Shown piece after piece: positions 1 to 5,023 of a DNA stretch of 5,023 nt. A program made the position numbers and the translations under genes. Below the pieces are notes generated by a model. It was given only the letters and a program-made list of their open reading frames with translations, was not told the DNA's origin and searched no databases. Source of the DNA: JAQVHD01 sp035369485 (GTDB lineage: Bacteria; Patescibacteriota; Minisyncoccia; UBA6257; JAAZHW01); the NCBI GenBank assembly GCA_035369485.1, contig DAOSMC010000027.1, forward strand, positions 1-5,023, given 5' to 3'. Numbering within the stretch: the first letter of the stretch is position 1; each line of letters opens with the position of its first letter.

Positions 1-20
1 CCTACCGGCAGGCAGGTACC
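1..20. repeat. Edge of a GC-rich palindromic repeat
   Basis: The first 16 bases, CCTACCGGCAGGCAGG, are GC-rich in a very AT-rich setting and are nearly palindromic around CCGG at 5-8. Pairs are 6/7, 5/8, 3/10, 2/11 and 1/12, with one mismatch at 4/9. Bases 13-17 (CAGGT) have no partner inside the window, so the left arm probably continues outside it. The right border is the palindrome GGTACC (15-20). It looks like one copy of a short dispersed palindromic element. Whether it recurs elsewhere in the genome cannot be seen from this single partial copy. Confidence 0.4.
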
Positions 21-37
21 AATTGAGTTACGGGGGG
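17..37 (-). other. tRNA-like 5' fragment, interrupted (tentative)
   Basis: Read on the minus strand from 37, the sequence fits the first 21 positions of a tRNA: a 7-base acceptor strand CCCCCCG (37-31), T8 A9 (30-29), a D-stem strand ACTC (28-25), and the D-loop AATTGGTA (24-17) with A14, G18, G19 and A21 in place. The next four bases should be GAGT to close the D-stem, but the sequence reads CCTG and enters the palindromic repeat. No anticodon arm, T arm or acceptor 3' strand can be seen because the window ends. It may be a tRNA interrupted in the D-loop, a remnant, or a chance match, since part of the match (GGTA) belongs to the repeat border. Confidence 0.27.
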
Positions 38-55
38 ATTATTAAAATTATAAAT

Positions 56-124
56 TAAAAGGCAATTAAAAAATTCTCTCGAAAATTTTTGGCATTAATT
101 CTAATGTTTGAATAATGCCTTTAA
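56..124 (-). terminator. Overlapping inverted repeats, possible operon end
   Basis: Downstream of the dgkA stop lie three inverted repeats. One is a 7-bp stem GGCATTA/TAATGCC (91-97 with 113-119). The second is a 7-bp AT-only stem (69-75 with 84-90) around an 8-base loop. The third is an outer stem AAAGGCA/TGCCTTT (58-64 with 116-122), extendable with single-base bulges. The outer stem and the 91-97/113-119 stem share bases 116-119 and cannot form together. On the minus strand the region runs on into T-rich sequence (TTTTAATTT), so weak transcription termination is plausible. There is no strong GC stem followed directly by a T tract, so this is not a textbook terminator. Confidence 0.3.
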
Positions 125-155
125 TCTATAATTTAATTTTAATCTTATTCTTTTT

Positions 156-512
156 TTACAAAAATTCAAGAATTTTGGGAAGAAAAATAATTAGACCTAT
201 TATCAGAGCTGTAATCGACGCTACCAAAACTGCACCAGCAGATAAATCTTTAATTTTCCCAGCCAAAGGATTAATTTCGGGCCTTAAATAATCCAAACTC
301 AATTCCCAAGCAGTATTAATAATTTCCAAAGCTAACACAAATCCAACACTTAAAATTAAAAGCACCCATTCCAACAGCGAAATATGTAATCCAAAACCGA
401 GTCCAATCGCCAACAGTGCTAAAACTAGCATAATCCGAAAACTTTGCCCACGCCAAGCTTCTTTTATTCCTGCCCACGCATAAGATACGCTTTTGATAAA
501 TTTTTTTATCAT
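156..512 (-). CDS. dgkA: DgkA-family lipid kinase (diacylglycerol or undecaprenol kinase)
   Basis: This small integral membrane kinase of 118 residues transfers phosphate from ATP to a membrane lipid alcohol. In proteobacteria the substrate is diacylglycerol; in Gram-positive homologs it is mainly undecaprenol. An N-terminal amphipathic stretch (1-20) is followed by three membrane helices (about 28-46, 48-66 and 92-115), the normal DgkA plan. The catalytic core is present: E63, N66 and E70 in the segment EIINTAWE, D74, and K88-D89 in KDLSAGAVL. These match E. coli E69, N72, E76, D80, K94 and D95 at a constant offset of six. The position equivalent to E. coli E28 is G22 rather than glutamate. 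The gene is last in the minus-strand cluster, 10 bases after the PMT gene, with ATG at 510-512 and no good ribosome binding site. The family call is secure; the lipid substrate is inferred and could be either. Confidence 0.9.
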   Translation of the reverse strand: MIKKFIKSVSYAWAGIKEAWRGQSFRIMLVLALLAIGLGFGLHISLLEWVLLILSVGFVLALEIINTAWELSLDYLRPEINPLAGKIKDLSAGAVLVASITALIIGLIIFLPKILEFL

Positions 513-522
513 AATTTATTAT

Positions 523-1929
523 TTATTTCCAGTTATTAAACCACATGCGCGCCTCGAATTGATTATCCGTTAAAGGCAGGCCATAACTTAAAGGTGCAAA
601 ATAAATAAAAGATTGAATAATCACCAAAAAAATTAAAACCAAAACCACGGGTTTATTTTTGAAAAAGAACCACAAAATAAATCCACTCATTAAAGTCATA
701 AAAATAAAAGATGGAAAATAATGATAAAGAAAAGCAGGCCGTGTTATCAAAACGTAAGGCAAAAGATTAAAAATATAGCCGATCATTAAAACTAACAGCG
801 GCTCAAAATAAATGGTTTTCTTTTTGAAGCGCAATTCATCAATCAGTACAAAGAAAATAAAAACAACGCAAAGCAATCCCAGCCACCAAATTAAAGGATT
901 GCCTAAAAGATAAATGCGAGCTGTTTTTTGTCCACCTTCCAAGGCCTCTTGCCAATCAAAAATCGGACGCGCCATAATTGGCCAGCTATACCACTTTGAG
1001 GCGTAAGGATGCGGCTGATTAATACTAGCATTGGCCTTATACATCGCTATATTTAATTCCACAATGCGGCTAACCAAATTAGGCGGTTGATATTGTCCAT
1101 AATATTGATTACCCAACAAGGCGCTTTGAGAACGAACGGATAAAAAACCATCGGCATTAGAACCGCCACTGTAGGGCAAGCTTAATAAATGAGCGGCAAA
1201 AATACCAAAATAAACCAAAACAATAATTACACCTATTGTCACCGCTTCTTTCAAAAACAAAGTAAAATTTTTTTTATTTCTTAATCTATCCAAAAGCAAA
1301 ACAAAAAATCCCACCCCTACAAAAATCAATCCTGTCCATTTAATTAAAATACTGCCAGCTAAAAATAAAGCCGCGAAAAATAAATCCACAAAAGATTCAG
1401 AGTCAATTTTTTGATGATCTTTTAATCGATAAACAAAATAAAGGCCAATCACACCGAAAGCCAAAAGAAAAACATCAGTAAAAATAAAACGCGATTGGAC
1501 TAAAATTGCATTATCAAAAGTCACTAAAAGCGCTGCTAAAAATCCCGGCCATTTATTTTTAAACATTTTTTTACCTAATGCATAAACAGCCAAAACTAAA
1601 ACGACGCCAAAAAATGATTCCACTCCTCTCAAAAATTTGTAAAAATCAGTCTGATATTCATTACCGATTTGTGAAAAATTCGTATTGCCAGCATCAGCAT
1701 AACCAAAAATTTTAGCTAAAGTCGCCAGCATCATTTTGGCCAAAGGCGGATGAATATCAAAATAAAATTCCCCGTCATAGTAATTGGTTACCCATTTGGC
1801 AAAATAAACCTCATCAAAAACCGTCTGATTAGGATGGCCTAAATATAAAAATCGCGTTACACTTGCCAAAACCAAAAGAATTAAAATCAAAACCCATTCT
1901 TGTTGCAAAAAAACTAAAACTTTTTTCAT
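523..1929 (-). CDS. PMT-family (dolichyl/polyprenyl-phosphate mannose) glycosyltransferase
   Basis: This 468-residue GT-C fold membrane enzyme likely transfers a sugar, in known members mannose, from a polyprenyl-phosphate carrier to Ser/Thr of exported proteins on the outer face of the membrane. After the first membrane segment (about 11-30) comes the catalytic DE pair in FDEVYF (D39, E40), then the signature FDIHPPLAK (57-65). R101 in LRGVES and the segment DNAILVQSR (139-147) fit the family, as does IKWTGL (196-201). The C-terminal half shows HPYASKWYSWP (307-317), GNPLIWW (343-349), RPAFLYHYFP (397-406) and a final RMWFNNW, typical of the bacterial PMT four-helix C-terminal region. About ten membrane helices can be counted. 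There is no MIR domain, as usual in bacteria. Its ATG overlaps the tatD stop as ATGA. Length is slightly below actinobacterial homologs, but both ends look intact. The exact sugar and acceptor are not shown by the sequence. Confidence 0.88.
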   Translation of the reverse strand: MKKVLVFLQQEWVLILILLVLASVTRFLYLGHPNQTVFDEVYFAKWVTNYYDGEFYFDIHPPLAKMMLATLAKIFGYADAGNTNFSQIGNEYQTDFYKFLRGVESFFGVVLVLAVYALGKKMFKNKWPGFLAALLVTFDNAILVQSRFIFTDVFLLAFGVIGLYFVYRLKDHQKIDSESFVDLFFAALFLAGSILIKWTGLIFVGVGFFVLLLDRLRNKKNFTLFLKEAVTIGVIIVLVYFGIFAAHLLSLPYSGGSNADGFLSVRSQSALLGNQYYGQYQPPNLVSRIVELNIAMYKANASINQPHPYASKWYSWPIMARPIFDWQEALEGGQKTARIYLLGNPLIWWLGLLCVVFIFFVLIDELRFKKKTIYFEPLLVLMIGYIFNLLPYVLITRPAFLYHYFPSFIFMTLMSGFILWFFFKNKPVVLVLIFLVIIQSFIYFAPLSYGLPLTDNQFEARMWFNNWK

Positions 1930-2570
1930 AAATTAAAAAGATTAAAACAATTATTTACTGTTGCCTCGGCCACTTTTTCAACGGATAAATTTTTTATAAC
2001 TGCTAATTTTTGTGCGACAAATTCCACAAAAGTTGGTTCGTTTCTTTTCCCCCGATAAGGCACCGGCGTTGCATANNNNNNNNNNNNNNNNNNNNNNNNN
2101 NNNNNNNNNNNNNNNNNNNNNNNNNNNNNNNNNNNNNNNNNNNNNNNNNNNNNNNNNNNNNNNNNNNNNNNNNNNGCAAACACTGCTTGTTTTTTAAATT
2201 CTTCTTTTTGCTTCGCTTTCTCAGCCTCATCATTATTATGAAAATAATCCAAACCGCACTCTCCCACTCCCACCACCTTTTTTTCTTGAGCTAATAAATG
2301 AAATTTTTCAACTTCAAAAATTTCGGGCTCGGTTTGCCCCTCTTTAGGATCAAGGGATTCAAACAAATGAATCGGGTGTAAACCTATCACAGCAAAAAGA
2401 AAATCGTATTGTTTGGCCAAATCAATCGCCTTCCGTGATAAATTTAAATTCGTACCAATATTAATGGCCCAAATATTTTTTTCTTTCATTCGTTTCAAAA
2501 TAGCCTCGCGATCGTTATTATAAATATCAAATTGGAGATGGGCGTGCGAATCAATAAGATATGGCTTCAT
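1926..2570 (-). CDS. tatD: TatD-family metal-dependent DNase, interrupted by assembly gap
   Basis: TatD enzymes are cytoplasmic TIM-barrel metallohydrolases of the amidohydrolase superfamily with Mg-dependent 3'-5' exonuclease activity. The first 131 residues show the metal-binding SHAH motif (H9, H11), GLHPIH (63-68) and GECGLDY (103-109, with metal ligand E104). After the gap, TPVPYRGKRNEP and a C-terminal helix ending in NNCFNLFNL match the family end. The middle, with the expected PviiHcR, HcFsG and ETDsPyl motifs, lies in the N run at 2076-2175. The translated length of 214 residues is short for a family of about 255-270. The reading frame is open on both sides and agrees across the gap, so there is no sign of a pseudogene. 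The ATG at 2568-2570 is one base after the metG stop, and the gene ends in TGA overlapping the PMT start. Confidence 0.92.
   Translation of the reverse strand: MKPYLIDSHAHLQFDIYNNDREAILKRMKEKNIWAINIGTNLNLSRKAIDLAKQYDFLFAVIGLHPIHLFESLDPKEGQTEPEIFEVEKFHLLAQEKKVVGVGECGLDYFHNNDEAEKAKQKEEFKKQAVFXXXXXXXXXXXXXXXXXXXXXXXXXXXXXXXXXXYATPVPYRGKRNEPTFVEFVAQKLAVIKNLSVEKVAEATVNNCFNLFNL
2076..2175. other. Assembly gap (100 N)
   Basis: Exactly 100 N characters occur inside tatD, the usual placeholder for a scaffold gap of unknown size. By comparison with E. coli YcfH (TatD family), about 94 residues lie between the last residues before the gap and the TPVPYRGK segment after it. The true missing stretch is therefore probably near 280 bases, not 100. 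Confidence 0.95.
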
Positions 2571-2571
2571 A

Positions 2572-4053
2572 TTAAAAATTTAACTTAGGAAAAAGCGGCG
2601 GCAAACGTTTAACCAAAAATTCTTTACCAAAAAAATCTTTTTCATTATGAACTCCGAGCGATTCTTTTATTTTAGCACTGGCTTCAGGAATGTAAGGATA
2701 AACAAAATCAGCCACATTAGCCAAGGTTAGCCACAGCGAGCTTAACAATTCTTCTTTTTTAGCTAAATCTGTTACGGCCCACACTTGATTTTGATTAATA
2801 AACGCATCAGCCTGACTAATTAATTGTAAAAATGCCTCGGCGCCTTGATTAAAACGAAAATCCTCCAAAGCCGCATTATATTTTTCTTTGCATTCCTCTA
2901 TTTCTTTTGCCATCAAATTTTTCTCAATTTTGATCTTTCCACCTTGTTTTTCAATCAAAGCCACTACTCGATTTAATAAATTGCCCAAACCATTCGCTAA
3001 CTCTTTATTATAGCGTTCTTTCAAATTATCAACAGAAAAATCGCCATCTTGTGATAAAGAAAATTCTCGTAATAGATAATAGCGCAAAGAATCAACGCCA
3101 AATTCTTTAATGAGTTCGCGCGGGTCAATCACATTGCCTTTACTTTTTGACATCTTATCTCCTTCTAAAGTAATAAAACCATGAATAGCAATTTTGTTAG
3201 GCAAACGAACACCTGCAGCCAAAAGCATTGCCGGCCAATAAATGCAATGAAATTTTGCAATATCTTTACCTAAGAAATGCCAGACTTCCGTTGACGGATC
3301 TTCCCACCAAGCTCGGTACAAAGGCGAATTAACTCCATAACCTAAAACAGTAATATAATTGCATAACGCATCAAACCAAACATAAATTACTTGCGAATTA
3401 TCATTTGGCACAGAAATGCCCCAATTATGCGCCCGCTCCTGAGAGCGCGAAATACTAAAATCTTTCAGACCGCTTTCTATAAAAGAAACAACTTCTTGTT
3501 TGCGGTTGGGCGGTATGATTTGAATCAAATCGTTTTGATAAATCTCTTCTAATTGTTTTTGAAAACGAGAAAGACGAAAAAAATAATTTTCTTCTTTAAT
3601 CCTTTGCGGTGCTGTATGATGAATTGGACATAAACCATCAACTAATTCTTCTTCTTTTAAAAAATCCTCACAACCAACACAATAAAGTCCTTCGTATTCG
3701 CTTTGATAAATATCTTTTTGAGCAGCTAACCAAAATTTTTTTACTCCTTCTAAATGACGCGGCTCTGTTGTGCGAATAAAATCAGAAATCTCAATGTTAA
3801 GTAATTTCAAAAAATCTTTAAAAACCTGCGCTTTTTCATCAACAAATTCTTTAACATTACGACCGGCTTTTTCGGCAGCCAAGGCATTCTTCAAGCTGTT
3901 TTCATCAACTCCAGTAGCAAAAAAAACGTCGTTACCCTGTAAGCGTTCATAACGCGCTGCGCAATCCGCTTGAACAAATTCCAAAGCATGACCAAGATGC
4001 GGATTGGCATTTACATAAGGAATAGAGGTTGTAATATAAATTTTTTTGAGCAT
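2572..4053 (-). CDS. metG: Methionyl-tRNA synthetase (MetRS), short form
   Basis: This class I aminoacyl-tRNA synthetase charges tRNA-Met with methionine using ATP in the cytoplasm. The Rossmann fold opens with IPYVNANPHLGH, where HLGH (19-22) is the HIGH motif. A single zinc knuckle follows (C125, C128, C142, H145), as in the one-zinc Thermus-type enzymes. YVWFDAL (224-230) and HFLGKD (259-264) belong to the methionine and adenylate site, and KMSKS is at 300-304. An anticodon-binding helical domain follows from about 340 to 465. At 493 residues it lacks the C-terminal EMAPII-like tRNA-binding and dimerisation domain, so it is probably monomeric. The loop usually reading DEHG is DENS here (50-53). 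It is the first gene of the minus-strand cluster, with ATG at 4051-4053 and no Shine-Dalgarno sequence, and is followed by tatD after one base. Confidence 0.97.
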   Translation of the reverse strand: MLKKIYITTSIPYVNANPHLGHALEFVQADCAARYERLQGNDVFFATGVDENSLKNALAAEKAGRNVKEFVDEKAQVFKDFLKLLNIEISDFIRTTEPRHLEGVKKFWLAAQKDIYQSEYEGLYCVGCEDFLKEEELVDGLCPIHHTAPQRIKEENYFFRLSRFQKQLEEIYQNDLIQIIPPNRKQEVVSFIESGLKDFSISRSQERAHNWGISVPNDNSQVIYVWFDALCNYITVLGYGVNSPLYRAWWEDPSTEVWHFLGKDIAKFHCIYWPAMLLAAGVRLPNKIAIHGFITLEGDKMSKSKGNVIDPRELIKEFGVDSLRYYLLREFSLSQDGDFSVDNLKERYNKELANGLGNLLNRVVALIEKQGGKIKIEKNLMAKEIEECKEKYNAALEDFRFNQGAEAFLQLISQADAFINQNQVWAVTDLAKKEELLSSLWLTLANVADFVYPYIPEASAKIKESLGVHNEKDFFGKEFLVKRLPPLFPKLNF

Positions 4054-4059
4054 AATTAA

Positions 4060-4088
4060 ATAATACTTGTCGCTTTTTTAATTGCAAA
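4060..4088 (-). promoter_or_regulatory. Candidate promoter for metG cluster
   Basis: On the minus strand a TATTAT hexamer (4065-4060, five of six to the -10 consensus) lies 17 bases after TTTGCA (4088-4083, four of six to the -35 consensus). The expected start of transcription would fall at or next to the metG ATG, giving a leaderless or nearly leaderless message. This agrees with the absent ribosome binding site. The region is AT-rich, so hexamers of this quality can arise by chance. Confidence 0.3.
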
Positions 4089-4618
4089 TAATTTCTGTGC
4101 TTTTAACACCTCATTTTTTAACTGGCGCCGCAATTGTAAAAATCGTTCCTAATAAACCATTAGCTTATATTTTAGCATTTTTTGCTCATTTCATTCTTGA
4201 TCGCATTCCTCATTCCGATCACTTCCTCAGCGGCATCAGCAGCGGCCGTAAAAATAAATCCTTTTACCAGACAATTGGCCCAATTATTTTTGATTTTTTT
4301 ATTGGAATTACCCTTATTATAATTGCGTATTTTACTTTTGACAACTTCGCTTTGACTCCAGTTTTAATTGGTGGATTTTTGGGCATTTTACCCGATGTTT
4401 TTAATGCTCTTTCTTATTTTAACTACAAGAAAAATTATTTACTTCTATTCAAAGGGCAACCTCTTTATCCTGTCAGTGAATTTATTACTCAAACAAAAAA
4501 TCCTTATTATCGTTTTCATCGCTTTTTTCACAATGAAAAAGTATACAATGGGATATTAGGGACAATTACTCAACTCGCTTTTGTTGTTGTTGATTTAATA
4601 GTATTATTGGTTTTGTAA
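4082..4618 (+). CDS. Multi-pass membrane protein with conserved His/Asp residues, YdjM/DUF457-like
   Basis: This protein of 178 residues (173 if the GTG at 4097 is the start) has hydrophobic segments near 25-40, 65-85, 90-107 and 160-178. Polar residues are set in or beside them: PH (10-11), HFILDRIPHSDH (36-47, with H36, D40, H44, D46, H47), D71, GILPD (101-105), and FHRFFHN (145-151, with H146 and H150). This layout resembles the YdjM/DUF457 group, often labelled membrane-bound metal-dependent hydrolases, for which the biochemical role is poorly defined. An in-frame TAA sits directly before the TTG at 4082, so the start is either this TTG or GTG at 4097; neither has a ribosome binding site. 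It is transcribed away from metG. That it is a real gene is well supported by length and composition; a hydrolase function is inference only. Confidence 0.72.
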   Translation: MQIISVLLTPHFLTGAAIVKIVPNKPLAYILAFFAHFILDRIPHSDHFLSGISSGRKNKSFYQTIGPIIFDFFIGITLIIIAYFTFDNFALTPVLIGGFLGILPDVFNALSYFNYKKNYLLLFKGQPLYPVSEFITQTKNPYYRFHRFFHNEKVYNGILGTITQLAFVVVDLIVLLVL

Positions 4619-4639
4619 ATTATTTTAACTAAGACGGGT

Positions 4640-4671
4640 GGCGGCGGCCGCCAATTCTGGCGGCCGCCGCC
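4640..4671. repeat. GC-rich perfect hairpin between convergent genes
   Basis: A perfect 14-bp stem pairs 4640-4653 (GGCGGCGGCCGCCA) with 4658-4671 around a four-base ATTC loop. The 10-base core GGCGGCCGCC at 4643-4652 and 4659-4668 is itself palindromic, so the two arms are also direct repeats. It lies between the ends of two genes that converge, where a bidirectional terminator is expected. No T tract follows on either strand, so it is not a standard intrinsic terminator. It could still block polymerase or protect 3' ends. Its base composition differs sharply from the surrounding AT-rich sequence. Confidence 0.7.
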
Positions 4672-4691
4672 CTCAAAAATCGTTTCCAACT

Positions 4692-5023
4692 TTAAGGCAG
4701 CGGCGCTACCTCTAACCGCTGCTGTTTCTTTTTATTCAACTCTTTAATTATTTCTTCAACTACAATCACCACCGGCAAAGCAATCAACATTCCTAAAACG
4801 CCGCCTAATTTACCACCTGCAAACAAAGCCACCAAAACAATCACTGGATTAAAACCAATAGTTTTGCCCATAATTGCTGGTACTAAAATATCATTTTCTA
4901 GACGCTGAATAAGAATAAATGCGATCGCCGTCCAAATCGCCAAAGGCAGGGATTGCGTTAAGGCCACAATCGTTGCTACCACGCCTGCCAAAATTGGCCC
5001 CACCATTGGCACTAATTCACAAA
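4692..5023 (-). CDS. AI-2E/PerM-family transporter, C-terminal part
   Basis: The visible part covers the last 110 or so residues of a multi-pass membrane protein of the AI-2E transporter (PerM/YdiK/TqsA) family, which exports small molecules or, in some members, ions. Segments typical of the family C-terminus are visible: ELVPMVGP, an IQRLENDILVPAIMGKTIGFNP stretch (numbered from the GTG at 5012, about residues 35-56), and GGKLGGVLGMLIALPVV (66-82). A short Lys-rich tail follows. A GTG at 5010-5012 could be mistaken for a start. The frame stays open to the window edge and upstream codons read CEL, matching the family just before VPMVGP, so the gene is truncated by the window and not by mutation. 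Substrate cannot be assigned. Full members are about 330-370 residues, so roughly two thirds lies outside. Confidence 0.88.
   Translation of the reverse strand, partial: CELVPMVGPILAGVVATIVALTQSLPLAIWTAIAFILIQRLENDILVPAIMGKTIGFNPVIVLVALFAGGKLGGVLGMLIALPVVIVVEEIIKELNKKKQQRLEVAPLP

Noticed and set aside
1926..1928. TGA read as an amino acid (recoded genetic code)
   Set aside because: tatD ends at this TGA exactly where the family ends, all other genes here end in TAA, and no gene has an internal TGA.
2003..2294. Open frames crossing the N run on both strands
   Set aside because: They exist only because the N bases contain no stops. The minus-strand tatD frame explains the flanks on both sides.
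3770..3952. Plus-strand 60-codon frame inside metG
   Set aside because: It is antisense to the strongly conserved synthetase sequence and has no recognisable protein features.
4368..4559. Plus-strand 63-codon frame within the membrane protein gene
   Set aside because: It is a shifted-frame shadow of the 4082-4618 gene, which has the better length and family-like motifs.
4636..4680. Standard rho-independent terminator
   Set aside because: The stem is strong, but no run of T follows on the plus strand (it continues CTCAAAAATCG) or on the minus strand (ACCCGTCTTAG).
5010..5012. GTG as a true start of the AI-2E family gene
   Set aside because: The frame stays open to the window edge, upstream codons match the family, and the visible part is only the C-terminal third.
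1..5023. CRISPR array, insertion sequence, toxin-antitoxin or defence cassette
   Set aside because: No regularly spaced repeats, transposase, or defence-type protein is present. All long frames are explained by housekeeping or membrane proteins.

Overview
This AT-rich window most likely comes from an uncultivated bacterium of the candidate phyla radiation (Patescibacteria, probably a Parcubacteria- or Microgenomates-like lineage). The evidence is compact gene packing, overlapping or 1-10 base gene junctions, near absence of Shine-Dalgarno sequences, short single-domain forms of conserved proteins, and a 100-base N run typical of a metagenome scaffold. TGA acts as a normal stop: tatD ends with TGA exactly where the family ends, which argues against the recoded Gracilibacteria/Absconditabacteria. 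The lineage is an inference.

Layout: positions 1-155 are non-coding. They hold the edge of a GC-rich palindromic repeat, a short stretch resembling the 5' part of a tRNA on the minus strand, and overlapping AT-rich inverted repeats that may end the operon. Positions 156-4053 carry a tight minus-strand gene cluster, in transcription order metG (methionyl-tRNA synthetase), tatD (metal-dependent DNase, interrupted by the assembly gap at 2076-2175), a PMT-family membrane glycosyltransferase, and a DgkA-type lipid kinase. Gene spacings are 1 base, a 4-base ATGA overlap, and 10 bases. A 28-base divergent spacer (4054-4081) separates metG from a plus-strand multi-pass membrane protein with conserved His/Asp residues (4082-4618). 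That gene converges on the 3' end of an AI-2E/PerM-family transporter gene (4692-5023, cut by the window edge), and a perfect 14-bp GC-rich hairpin lies between the two.

How the genes work together: metG-tatD is an old conserved bacterial neighbourhood. The PMT and DgkA pair suggests a cell-surface role. The PMT would use a polyprenyl-phosphate-linked sugar to glycosylate exported proteins, and the DgkA-type kinase could phosphorylate undecaprenol or diacylglycerol to keep lipid carriers or phospholipids in circulation. No clearly new multi-gene system is visible. The points most worth a second look are the tRNA-like fragment running into a palindrome at the left edge, a DgkA homolog lacking one conserved glutamate, and the GC-rich double-symmetry hairpin between the convergent genes.
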